Below are positions 37,468 through 44,756 of a stretch of DNA of 64,000 bases, one piece after another. This stretch comes from Rhizobium sp. BK313 (GTDB lineage Bacteria; Pseudomonadota; Alphaproteobacteria; Rhizobiales; Rhizobiaceae): assembly GCF_014193655.1 (NCBI RefSeq), contig NZ_JACHZQ010000001.1:1674001-1738000 (forward strand), given 5' to 3'. The translations under genes were made by a program, and so were the position numbers. The notes beneath the pieces were generated by a model. The model saw nothing but the letters and a program-made list of their open reading frames with translations. It was not told where the DNA came from and made no database searches. Numbering within the stretch: position 1 is the first letter of the stretch; every line of letters starts with the position of its first letter.

Positions 37468-37478
37468 TTCGAACCTCT

Positions 37479-37527
37479 AGAGCATTTGGGGGAATATGCT
37501 GCGCGATGGCGCAGGACGTTCATGCTC
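37479..37527. repeat. Second AGAGCAT-type nested palindrome
   Basis: GAGCAT (37480-37485) pairs with ATGCTC (37522-37527), and inside CTGCGC (37499-37504) pairs with GCGCAG (37509-37514). The layout is like the element at 23541-23594. It lies directly upstream of the ribosome site of the His-rich protein gene. Confidence 0.45.
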
Positions 37528-37716
37528 CGATTCACATTAACGATACATGAACACGTCCTCACATTTCCGAGAGCAGCCGGACCTGGGGGTGAAGTGCGTC
37601 AGAACGCCACGCGCGGCGCACGGAAAAGTCGCTTCTCCTCCGCGTCAACTAGCCTATCCCACCAGCCAAGCGCAGCTTGGTTTCTTCGGATCGATCACCC
37701 TATTTCGCCGCTTGCT

Positions 37717-38034
37717 TCATGGCATCGGTGCGCTGGCACATCTCAGTTCGCAATTGAACCGCACGAGCAGAGTAGCGAATTGCACGCTTTCCTCGTCCGA
37801 GAAGACTTCGCGTAGTTCCTGCCAGGATTGTCGTTGCAGCAGCTTGACGGTGTTCGACACCGCCTCGCCAGCCGGTGTCAGCGAGATGCGTTTCGCGCCG
37901 CGGCCGAGGGGCGCTGGGCGACATTCAGCAAGGCCGCCGGCCTCCAAGGCGTCTATGGCCTCCGTAGCCGTGCAGGCGGCTGCCCGAAACCAAAGGGAGA
38001 TCCGGTGGCGCGTGAAAAATGCCTGTCGGCGCTG
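37717..38034 (-). pseudogene. Truncated MarR-family regulator
   Basis: In one minus-strand frame from 38034 to 37717 the translation contains TATEAIDALEAGGLAECRPA, then GRGAKRISLTPAGEAVSNTV and a C-terminal dimerisation helix (EVFSDEESVQFATLLVRFN). This is the recognition helix, wing and C-terminus of a MarR regulator. An in-frame TAG at 38035-38037 removes the first half, and no start codon of the normal kind is present. The last residues CASAPMP may result from a frameshift, because another frame continues as RTEMCQRTDAMKQAAK. Confidence 0.55.
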
Positions 38035-38074
38035 CTAGTCGGCCACTTCGGCCACCGCTGGAAGGATGGAAAAT

Positions 38075-38108
38075 AAAAAGCCACATTCCCGATTAGGTGA
38101 ATGTGGCT
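38075..38108 (-). terminator. Terminator after tRNA-Asn
   Basis: A 10-bp stem AGCCACATTC/GAATGTGGCT (38079-38088 with 38099-38108) is followed on the minus strand by TTTTAT. Confidence 0.8.
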
Positions 38109-38117
38109 CTTAAAAAC

Positions 38118-38192
38118 TGGCTCCCCGGGCCGGATTCGAACCGGCGACCTGTCGATTAACAGTCGAATGCTCTACCGCTGAGCTACCAGGGA
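38118..38192 (-). tRNA. tRNA-Asn (GTT)
   Basis: On the minus strand: acceptor TCCCTGG pairs with CCGGGGA (one G-U), D arm AGCTCAGCGGTAGAGC, anticodon loop CTGTTAA (anticodon GTT), T arm with GGTTCGAATCC, discriminator G and encoded CCA. Confidence 0.96.
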
Positions 38193-38309
38193 ATACCGCT
38201 TGGCGCGGCGTGAGTGGGCTAATACAAATGCTTTCCCGATTTGCCAAGCGGTTTTTTCAAAAAAATCCATTTCCCTTGTATTATTTCGTCGCCTTACCAT
38301 TTCCTGTGG

Positions 38310-38624
38310 ATGACCGATCAAGGCAGAACCAAAGAAAATACCGATCGCAACGGCAGCGGAAAGGCGCGGCGCTTCGGAATAGATCACGTCACACACGAGC
38401 TTGTCCTCGGCTCCATTCGTATTCCGCTTCCTCGATCGAGACCCGCCCGCCTCGGCATCGGCCTTGCGCTGATCTTCGGCGGTTTTCTCGGCTTCCTGCC
38501 CGTCCTCGGCTTCTGGATGTTGCCGCTTGGCTTCATCGTGTTGTCGCATGATATGCCGCTCGTGCGGCGCTGGCGCCGACGCCTTGCCGTTTGGTGGACA
38601 AGACGGCGGCGACCGGCAGACTAA
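38310..38624 (+). CDS. Small two-helix membrane protein (PGPGW-like)
   Basis: A 104-residue protein with a polar, basic N-terminus, then about two membrane segments joined by a Gly-Phe-Leu-Pro turn (IGLALIFGGFLGFLPVLGFW then LPLGFIVLSHDMPLVRR) and a very basic C-terminus. The pattern is that of small PGPGW-type membrane proteins often found in alphaproteobacteria. I take the ATG at 38310; the frame is open to 38241 and the ribosome site is weak. Function is unknown. Confidence 0.65.
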   Translation: MTDQGRTKENTDRNGSGKARRFGIDHVTHELVLGSIRIPLPRSRPARLGIGLALIFGGFLGFLPVLGFWMLPLGFIVLSHDMPLVRRWRRRLAVWWTRRRRPAD

Positions 38625-38633
38625 CGGTCTCGC

Positions 38634-39191
38634 CTATCTGACGACCAAACTCCTCGCCGGATTGCCGACCACGGTCGCACCTACCTCCACATTCCTTGTA
38701 ACGACTGCGCCCGCTCCGACGATCGCACCATCGCCGATGGTCACGCCGCCAAGGATGATGGCGCCGCCGCCGATCCAGACATCCCTGCCGATCTCGACCG
38801 GCCGAGCGATTTCCAACCCCGCGCGCCGTTGCGCCAGATCCTTGTGATGCTCGGCACAATATATATGAACGCCCGGCCCCAGCATACTACCTTCGCCGAT
38901 GCGCACCGTGGCGGTATCGAGAATGATGCAGCCGGCATTGAAATAGACCTGCGGGCCGAGCGAGATGTTCATGCCGTAAGTGCAGTGAAACGGCGCTTCG
39001 ATGAACACGCCCTCGGCGACACCGGCAAGAAGCATCGACAGTGCGGGGCCGATATTGCCGCGCTCGCCGGGCGGCATGGTGTTGTGTTGATGTGCAGCCT
39101 CTCGAGCAAGCGCTCGCAGAGCATCCAGCTCGGGATCGATGCAGCAGTACCATTCCCCCGCCGCCATCTTCTGCCGCTCGCTTTGGCCCAT
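38634..39191 (-). CDS. Maltose/NodL-type sugar O-acetyltransferase
   Basis: A 185-residue left-handed beta-helix acetyltransferase that uses acetyl-CoA. The N-terminal Mac domain (SERQKMAAGEWYCCIDPELDALR is split by residue 20) leads into hexapeptide repeats, the catalytic His region IYCAEHHKDLAQRRAG, and VEIGRDVWIGGGAIILGGVTIGDGA followed by the terminal VVGNPARSLVV. NodL of rhizobia, which acetylates Nod factors, belongs to this family, but this gene is not in a nod cluster, so a general sugar acetyltransferase is the safer call. Confidence 0.9.
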   Translation of the reverse strand: MGQSERQKMAAGEWYCCIDPELDALRALAREAAHQHNTMPPGERGNIGPALSMLLAGVAEGVFIEAPFHCTYGMNISLGPQVYFNAGCIILDTATVRIGEGSMLGPGVHIYCAEHHKDLAQRRAGLEIARPVEIGRDVWIGGGAIILGGVTIGDGAIVGAGAVVTRNVEVGATVVGNPARSLVVR

Positions 39192-39291
39192 TGATCCGCT
39201 CCCCTCCCGACGCTTCCCGTTACTATGTCGGGGTAATCATGCACACGATACGGCTGGGCAGCAAGAAGGCTCCCAGCTTAGTTCGCAGCCC

Positions 39292-39417
39292 TCAATATGC
39301 AGCGATCAACAGCGTCAAAGGGACGAGTGCAATCAGGGCAAGTGCAGCTATGATCAGAAGCAACTCCTTCATCATATAGCGTTCCATCCTGATGAGGCGC
39401 CGGGATTGACGACTCAT
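39292..39417 (-). CDS. 41-residue single-span membrane peptide
   Basis: On the minus strand the ATG at 39417 opens a 41-codon frame: a basic N-terminus (MSRQSRRLIRMERYMMKE) followed by one hydrophobic helix (LLLIIAALALIALVPLTLLI) and AAY. GGGAGGA lies 8 bases upstream, one of the best ribosome sites in the region. The positive-inside layout is that of a type II small membrane protein. No homologue is recognised. It is 100 bases upstream of the acetyltransferase gene on the same strand and could be cotranscribed. Confidence 0.65.
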   Translation of the reverse strand: MSRQSRRLIRMERYMMKELLLIIAALALIALVPLTLLIAAY

Positions 39418-39573
39418 GAGCGATTCCTCCCGATATCCAAAACATTAGGGGCACCTTATGTGATACATAAAGCGCCGTCTGCCCCTCCCTCCGGATTAAT
39501 CCGCGATAGCTCTTTAAAAGCGTTTGCAGAGACGCAAAACCGCTGCTGACAAGAGATTTTCGCCCTCAACAAA

Positions 39574-39591
39574 CTGTCACACAGCTTGTCT
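39574..39591 (+). promoter_or_regulatory. Possible PhoB-binding element upstream of ugpB
   Basis: CTGTCAC (39574-39580) matches a Pho-box half-site, and CTTGTCT (39585-39591) follows at the expected 11-base register but fits poorly. ugp genes are controlled by PhoB in other bacteria. The call rests on one good half-site. Confidence 0.4.
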
Positions 39592-39657
39592 ATAACGCCG
39601 CTGCCGCGGACTTGCGCAAGGCTATCGGTTCCGAGCTTTCAAAAGGAAATAGGGATT

Positions 39658-41010
39658 ATGTCGAAACTTAAAAACTGCATCTCGGCGGCTGCCGCCGGCG
39701 TCATGAGCTTAGCGCTGGCCCTGCCGGCTGCTGCTGCTCCCGTCAAGTTCGATTTCTGGTTTGGTCTGTCGGGCCCTCTGGAGGGCGTCGTTCAGACGAT
39801 GTGCAAGAACTTCAATGATTCTCAGACCGATTATCAGGTCGTCTGCACCAGCCAGGGCAACTACGACGCCACGCTGCAGAACACCATTGCCGCCTTCCGC
39901 GCCGGCAAGCAGCCCGCCATCGTTCAGGTCTATGACGTCGGCACCGCGACCATGATGCTATCCGGCGCCTACTATCCTGCCGGCAAGCTGATGGCTGAAA
40001 ACGGCTACAAGATCGACTGGAACGACTATTTCCCGGGCATCGCTCGCTACTACGCAACGTCGAAGGGCGAACTGCTCTCCTTCCCGTTCAACTCGTCGAC
40101 CGCTCTCCTCTACTGGAACAAGGACGCTTTCGCCAAGATCGGCAAGACCGAAGCTCCGAAGACCTGGGAAGAAGCCGGCGAAGACCTGAAGGCTCTGAAG
40201 GCCGCTGGCTATGATTGCCCGATGGCATCCAACATCTCCGGCGACGAAAGCTGGCAGATCATGGAGCAGTTCTCTGCTATTCACAACCAGCCGGTTGCCA
40301 CCGAAAACAACGGCTACGACGGCCTCGACGCCCGCCTCGATGTCAACAAGACGCTGTTCGTCAAGTACGTGACCGACCTCAAGAGCTGGTATGACCAGGG
40401 TCTCCTGAAGATCAAGTCGAAGCAGCTCGGCCAGGACCCGGTCCAGGCATTCTCGGCTGGCGATTGCCAGATGATCATGACCTCGGTCGGCGACCACGGC
40501 ACTGTTGGCAAGACCGCCAAGGCTGGCATGAACTGGGATGTGGCTGAACTTCCGGTATACGCCGGCACCGAGCGCAAGAATTCGCTCGTCGGCGGTGCAT
40601 CGCTTTGGGTTCTCTCCGGCAAGTCTGCTGATGAGTACAAGGGCGCCGCAGCGTTTCTGAACTTCATCCACGACCCGAAGACCGCTCTCTTCTGGTCGAC
40701 CAACACCGGCTACATCCCGGTCACGAAGTCGGGCTTCGATTTCATGAAGTCGAACGGCTTCTACGACAAGGCTCCCTATAAGGGCCGCGAAATCGCCATC
40801 GCCAGCCTGACGGCTTCCGATCCGACCCCGATCACCCGCGGCGTTCGCCTCGGCAACTTCACGCAGATCCGCGCCGAATTCGGCAACCAGATGCAGGCGA
40901 TCTTCGCCAACAAGGAAAGCGTTCAGCAGGGCCTCGACGCTCTGGTCGCCAACGGCAACCAGGTTCTCGATCGCTTCGAGCAGACCTACAAGGGCAAGCA
41001 GCTCCCCTAA
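39658..41010 (+). CDS. ugpB: UgpB, glycerol-3-phosphate-binding protein
   Basis: A 450-residue periplasmic binding protein of the ABC importer for sn-glycerol-3-phosphate. The signal peptide ends near LPAAAA, then VKFDFWFGLSGPLEGVVQTM, the UgpB N-terminal signature. SFPFNSSTALLYWNKDAF and GGASLWVLSGKSADEYKG are further family landmarks. The ATG at 39658 has AGGGAT upstream and gives the signal peptide; the frame is open from 39586. The next genes are ugpA and ugpE. Confidence 0.94.
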   Translation: MSKLKNCISAAAAGVMSLALALPAAAAPVKFDFWFGLSGPLEGVVQTMCKNFNDSQTDYQVVCTSQGNYDATLQNTIAAFRAGKQPAIVQVYDVGTATMMLSGAYYPAGKLMAENGYKIDWNDYFPGIARYYATSKGELLSFPFNSSTALLYWNKDAFAKIGKTEAPKTWEEAGEDLKALKAAGYDCPMASNISGDESWQIMEQFSAIHNQPVATENNGYDGLDARLDVNKTLFVKYVTDLKSWYDQGLLKIKSKQLGQDPVQAFSAGDCQMIMTSVGDHGTVGKTAKAGMNWDVAELPVYAGTERKNSLVGGASLWVLSGKSADEYKGAAAFLNFIHDPKTALFWSTNTGYIPVTKSGFDFMKSNGFYDKAPYKGREIAIASLTASDPTPITRGVRLGNFTQIRAEFGNQMQAIFANKESVQQGLDALVANGNQVLDRFEQTYKGKQLP

Positions 41011-41026
41011 TCCCTTCTGAAATGCG

Positions 41027-41060
41027 CGCCGTCCACCTGGGTCATCCCTGGTGGACGGCG
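41027..41060 (+). terminator. Intercistronic hairpin between ugpB and ugpA
   Basis: An 11-bp perfect stem CGCCGTCCACC/GGTGGACGGCG (41027-41037 with 41050-41060) has a 12-base loop and is followed by only TTCTC. This is weak for a terminator. It more likely stabilises the ugpB transcript or attenuates into ugpAE, a common arrangement for binding-protein genes. Confidence 0.65.
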
Positions 41061-41231
41061 TTCTCATGCTCGGAACGACGTGGCGATTTGGGACTTCCCG
41101 CCTTCAGCGGCACATGGGCCAGCGACGCCTCGCAATGAGCAAGACGCTTTTGAATTCAATGATCTAGGGCGACCTTTACGCGTATGGACCAACGCGCAAA
41201 GGTCGCTCCAGAGCAAACGCCGGAAGACGTG

Positions 41232-42116
41232 ATGGAAAAAAAGACAACATTCAATCGATGGACGGTCGGCATCCTGTTCGCAGTGCCGCAGCTTATCCTC
41301 ATCTTCACCTTCTTCTACTGGCCGGCCGGCCAGGCGGTCTTCTGGTCGCTGACGCTGCAGCAGCCCTGGGGCGGCGGCAACATCTGGGTCGGGCTCGACA
41401 ATTTCATATCGATCCTCGAGGATCCGAACTATTGGGACTCGGTGACGATCAGCATGATCTTCGCGGCGATCAGCACCGGCCTCGCCATGGCGATCGGACT
41501 GATACTCGCCGCCCTGACCGACCGGCAGCTCCGAGGCTCGAAGTTCTACAGGGTGGTGTTGATCTGGCCTTATGGCATCGCGGCTCCGGCGTTGGCCATG
41601 GCTTTCCGCTTCATCTTGGCGCCCGAGGCCGGCCTTATCGCCGTCGTCAACCAATGGTGGCCGGGCATATGGGATCCGGGCCTCAACGGCGCCGACGCGC
41701 TGGCCTCGGTCATCGTCGCCTTCTCGTGGAAATATATCGGCTATAACTTCATCTTCTTCCTGGCTGCTTTCCAGGGCATTCCGCGCTCATTGATCGAAGC
41801 GGCCGCCATGGACGGTTCCAGCGTGCTGCGCCGTTTCTGGGACGTCCAGTTCCCGCTGGTCACGCCGACGATCTTCTTTCTTCTGGTGATCAACATCACC
41901 GAGAGCTTCCAGGACTCCTTCGGCATCGTCGACATCATGACATCGGGCGGTCCGCACAACTCGACCAATCTCATGGTCTACAAGATCTATTCCGACGGCT
42001 TCAAAGGCCTCGACTTTTCCGGTGCCGCCGCGCAGAGCATCATCCTGATGCTGCTGATCATTCTGCTCACCATCTTCCAGTTCCGCTTCATCGAGCGGCG
42101 CGTGCACTACCGCTGA
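41232..42116 (+). CDS. ugpA: UgpA, glycerol-3-phosphate ABC permease
   Basis: A 294-residue inner-membrane permease with six membrane segments and the EAA loop EAAAMDGSSVLRRFWDVQFP near residue 200. The product begins MEKKTTFNRWTVGILFAVPQ, matching UgpA. The frame is open to 41184; the ATG at 41232 has GGAAG upstream and gives the family length. ugpE follows after 7 bases. Confidence 0.94.
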   Translation: MEKKTTFNRWTVGILFAVPQLILIFTFFYWPAGQAVFWSLTLQQPWGGGNIWVGLDNFISILEDPNYWDSVTISMIFAAISTGLAMAIGLILAALTDRQLRGSKFYRVVLIWPYGIAAPALAMAFRFILAPEAGLIAVVNQWWPGIWDPGLNGADALASVIVAFSWKYIGYNFIFFLAAFQGIPRSLIEAAAMDGSSVLRRFWDVQFPLVTPTIFFLLVINITESFQDSFGIVDIMTSGGPHNSTNLMVYKIYSDGFKGLDFSGAAAQSIILMLLIILLTIFQFRFIERRVHYR

Positions 42117-42123
42117 GGCTGAC

Positions 42124-43041
42124 ATGGTCGAACGTACACCCATTCTAGATTTCTTCACCCATCTGATCCTGTTCATCGGCTTCCTGGTCGCGGTCGTGCC
42201 GTTCCTCCTCGTCGCAATCGCAGCCTCCCACAATATCGTCGACGTCAACCGCGTGCCGATGTCGCTGATCCCGGGAACGGATTTCTGGACCAATATCCAA
42301 GCCGCGTGGACGACGGCCAATCTCGGTCGCACGTTGCTTAACAGTTTGATCCTGGCTGTTGGCGTTGCTGCCGGCAAAGTGTTCATCTCGGCGCTGACGG
42401 CCTTCTCGCTCGTCTACTTCAACTATCCCGGCCGTAAGCTTATCTTCTGGTTGATCTTCGTAACGCTGATGCTACCGCTCGAAGTGCGTATCGTGCCGAC
42501 CTATGCCGTGGCCGCCAACGTGTTGGCGCCCTATCAGGCGATCCTCGATATCACCGGCATCAGTTGGATAATTCAGGCGGTTTCCGGCGTAGAAGTTTCA
42601 CTGAATCTTGGCCTTCTGAATACCTATGGCGGCCTGATCCTGCCGCTGGTCGCCACTGCTACCGGCACTTTCCTCTATCGCCAATTTTTCATGACAGTGC
42701 CGGACGAACTGACGGAAGCGGCGCGCATGGATGGAGCAGGTGCGCTACGCTTCTTCGTGGACATTTTGATGCCGTTGTCGCGAAACAACATGGCGGCTCT
42801 CGGTACCATCATGTTCCTCTATGCCTGGAACCAGTATCTATGGCCGCTGCTGATCACCACCGATCCCGCCTATTTGACGTCCGTGATGGCGCTTAAGAGC
42901 CTCATTCCAAACGAAGGCGGCGGTGTTCCCACCTGGAATATCGCCATGGCCGGCACTCTGATCACCATGCTGCCGCCGCTCTTCGTGGTCGCGCTGATGC
43001 AGCGTTGGATCGTTCGGGGCCTGATCGTTACCGAGAAATGA
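42124..43041 (+). CDS. ugpE: UgpE, glycerol-3-phosphate ABC permease
   Basis: A 305-residue permease with six membrane segments and the EAA loop ELTEAARMDGAGALRFFVDI near residue 200. It is about 24 residues longer than E. coli UgpE, with the extra part at YQAILDITGISWIIQAVSGV in the middle of the protein. The AMYAWNQYLWPLL-like segment (FLYAWNQYLWPLLITTD) is the normal C-terminal landmark. Last gene of the rightward ugpBAE group. Confidence 0.92.
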   Translation: MVERTPILDFFTHLILFIGFLVAVVPFLLVAIAASHNIVDVNRVPMSLIPGTDFWTNIQAAWTTANLGRTLLNSLILAVGVAAGKVFISALTAFSLVYFNYPGRKLIFWLIFVTLMLPLEVRIVPTYAVAANVLAPYQAILDITGISWIIQAVSGVEVSLNLGLLNTYGGLILPLVATATGTFLYRQFFMTVPDELTEAARMDGAGALRFFVDILMPLSRNNMAALGTIMFLYAWNQYLWPLLITTDPAYLTSVMALKSLIPNEGGGVPTWNIAMAGTLITMLPPLFVVALMQRWIVRGLIVTEK

Positions 43042-43099
43042 GAGGATTGTTGCCGCGCCTTGCTGGAGGGCGCGGCAACGGCTTGACGCTCCCCGCGGC

Positions 43100-43315
43100 G
43101 CTCCTGTCCGATTTCTCTCTGCATATCGTTGGTGTTCTCGCCCCCCTCGATGTTCTTGAGGCGCGGGAAAGGCAGCGTGGTGACCGGCCGATCGGGCTGC
43201 GCGATGGCGATATGATCGCGTCCACCGGGATGTCAGCTACAACCTGGAAATCGACACCAGCACGGCAACGCCGATGGAGCGCGCGGTGCGGACAAGGGAC
43301 AGGTTCGGCCTTTAG
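43100..43315 (+). pseudogene. Frameshifted remnant of a chloramphenicol-phosphotransferase-like protein
   Basis: One plus-strand frame reads LLSDFSLHIVGVLAPLDVLE, then ARERQRGDRPIGL. Near 43205 the similarity moves to another frame, which continues YDRVHRDVSYNLEIDTSTAT, then PMERAVRTRDRFGL and a stop at 43313-43315. The joined sequence is the C-terminal half of a chloramphenicol 3-O-phosphotransferase-like P-loop kinase (VGV-x-CPL-x-VLE-x-RE-x-RGDR pattern and the YDLEVDT pattern). The N-terminal half with the P-loop is missing. It is therefore a decayed gene. Confidence 0.6.
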
Positions 43316-43344
43316 CCCGCTCTCTTCCAAGCAACAAATGAAAA

Positions 43345-43371
43345 GCCCGGAAATCCATGGGATCTCCGGGC
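43345..43371 (-). terminator. Rho-independent terminator after ugpC
   Basis: GCCCGGA (43345-43351) pairs with TCCGGGC (43365-43371), and a TTTTCATTTG run follows on the minus strand. It lies 28 bases after the ugpC stop. Confidence 0.8.
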
Positions 43372-43398
43372 GCACTTCCTGAAAATTTATATCTGAAA

Positions 43399-44511
43399 TT
43401 AGTTTGCCACGACCTTGAGGGGCGTGACGGAGGCAATGGCGTCTAGCCTCAGGCCTGTGTCCTGAGCAAAAAGATGCGTATTCTGCTGGGGAAGCTCCAG
43501 GCCGACGGCGTCGCCCGTTTGGCCCGTGGTATGGTCGGCGACGGCAACGGCGAAGTTCGATCCATTGATGTCGCAATAGATGACGCGGCCGGCGCCGAGT
43601 TCTTCGACGAAATCGATCGTGGCGGGAACGGCGCCCGGCGTACCGGCCGGCACCAGGCGAGCATGTTCGGGACGAATGCCGAAAGCAACCGGCTGGCCGG
43701 CGTGGCGCTTGCCGATATTGGCATCGACGGCGATCGGCAGTCCGTCGAAAATGAACTGCTCGCCGTTTGCCGAAAAGGAGCCTTCAAGGAAGTTCATGGC
43801 CGGCGAGCCGATGAAGGAGCCGACGAAACGGGTGCGCGGCGTGTTGTAGACTTCGAGCGGCGTGCCGACCTGCTCGACATTGCCCTTGTACATGACCACC
43901 AGCTTGTCAGCGAGCGTCATGGCTTCGACCTGATCGTGGGTGACGAAAACCGAGGTGGCCGACAGGCGCTTATGCAGGCGGCGGATTTCGACGCGCATCT
44001 GCACGCGTAGCTTGGCGTCGAGGTTGGAGAGCGGTTCGTCGAAGAGGAAGACCTTCGGTTCGCGGATGATGGCGCGCCCCATGGCGACGCGCTGGCGCTG
44101 GCCGCCGGAAAGCTCGGACGGCTTGCGGGCGAGGAAATCTTCCAGGCCGACGATGCGAGCCGTTTCCTTGATGCGGCGGTCGCGCTCTTCGCGCGGCACA
44201 CCGGCCACTTTCAACGCGTAGCCCATATTCGCGGCGACATCCATGTGCGGATAAAGCGCGTAGTTCTGGAAGACCATGGCGCAGCCACGTTCGCGTGGCT
44301 CGAGTTGATTGACGACCTTGCCATCGATGACGATCTCGCCAGACGAAATGTCCTCAAGACCGGCGATCATGCGCAGCAGGGTGGATTTACCGCAACCGGA
44401 AGGGCCGAGAATGACGACGAACTCGCCGGAACGGAAGTTCAAATCGACGCCGTGCACGACCTGATTGCGTCCATAGGCCTTGCGGACTTGCTCGATCCGG
44501 ATTTCTGCCAT
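43399..44511 (-). CDS. ugpC: UgpC, glycerol-3-phosphate ABC transporter ATPase
   Basis: A 370-residue ATPase with Walker [10 protein letters not shown] (about residues 36-44), signature [14 protein letters not shown], Walker [13 protein letters not shown], the switch His in VTHDQVEAM and a C-terminal TOBE/regulatory region. It energises UgpAE. Unlike the usual ugpBAEC operon it is transcribed toward ugpE from its own promoter. The assignment to glycerol-3-phosphate transport rests on location, because MalK-type ATPases are similar and can be shared. Confidence 0.88.
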   Translation of the reverse strand: MAEIRIEQVRKAYGRNQVVHGVDLNFRSGEFVVILGPSGCGKSTLLRMIAGLEDISSGEIVIDGKVVNQLEPRERGCAMVFQNYALYPHMDVAANMGYALKVAGVPREERDRRIKETARIVGLEDFLARKPSELSGGQRQRVAMGRAIIREPKVFLFDEPLSNLDAKLRVQMRVEIRRLHKRLSATSVFVTHDQVEAMTLADKLVVMYKGNVEQVGTPLEVYNTPRTRFVGSFIGSPAMNFLEGSFSANGEQFIFDGLPIAVDANIGKRHAGQPVAFGIRPEHARLVPAGTPGAVPATIDFVEELGAGRVIYCDINGSNFAVAVADHTTGQTGDAVGLELPQQNTHLFAQDTGLRLDAIASVTPLKVVAN

Positions 44512-44756
44512 CTTGCTCTTCCCTGCCTGTCAATTCTGGGCCTGTCAGTTCGCTGGACTGCTAGCGAACTTGCATTACAAAACGGTGACAAGGACCCTTA
44601 TATCACACGAGGTACCCCGAATTCCTCACGGGAGTTGCGTGCCGATTCCCTTATGAAACGCGCAGTGGTGGAACCATTTCACTGCCGACGCCGTATATTG
44701 GTTCCGGCATCAACGAAGCACATGAAAAAATTGAGGACGGGCGATCGGCCAGGACC

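Noticed and set aside
39958..41067. A 369-codon minus-strand frame opposite ugpB
   Set aside because: Antisense shadow of a highly codon-biased gene.
44527..44547. Two CTGTCA repeats upstream of ugpC considered as a Pho box
   Set aside because: The spacing is 15 bases, not the 11 expected for PhoB, and the orientation is opposite to ugpC.
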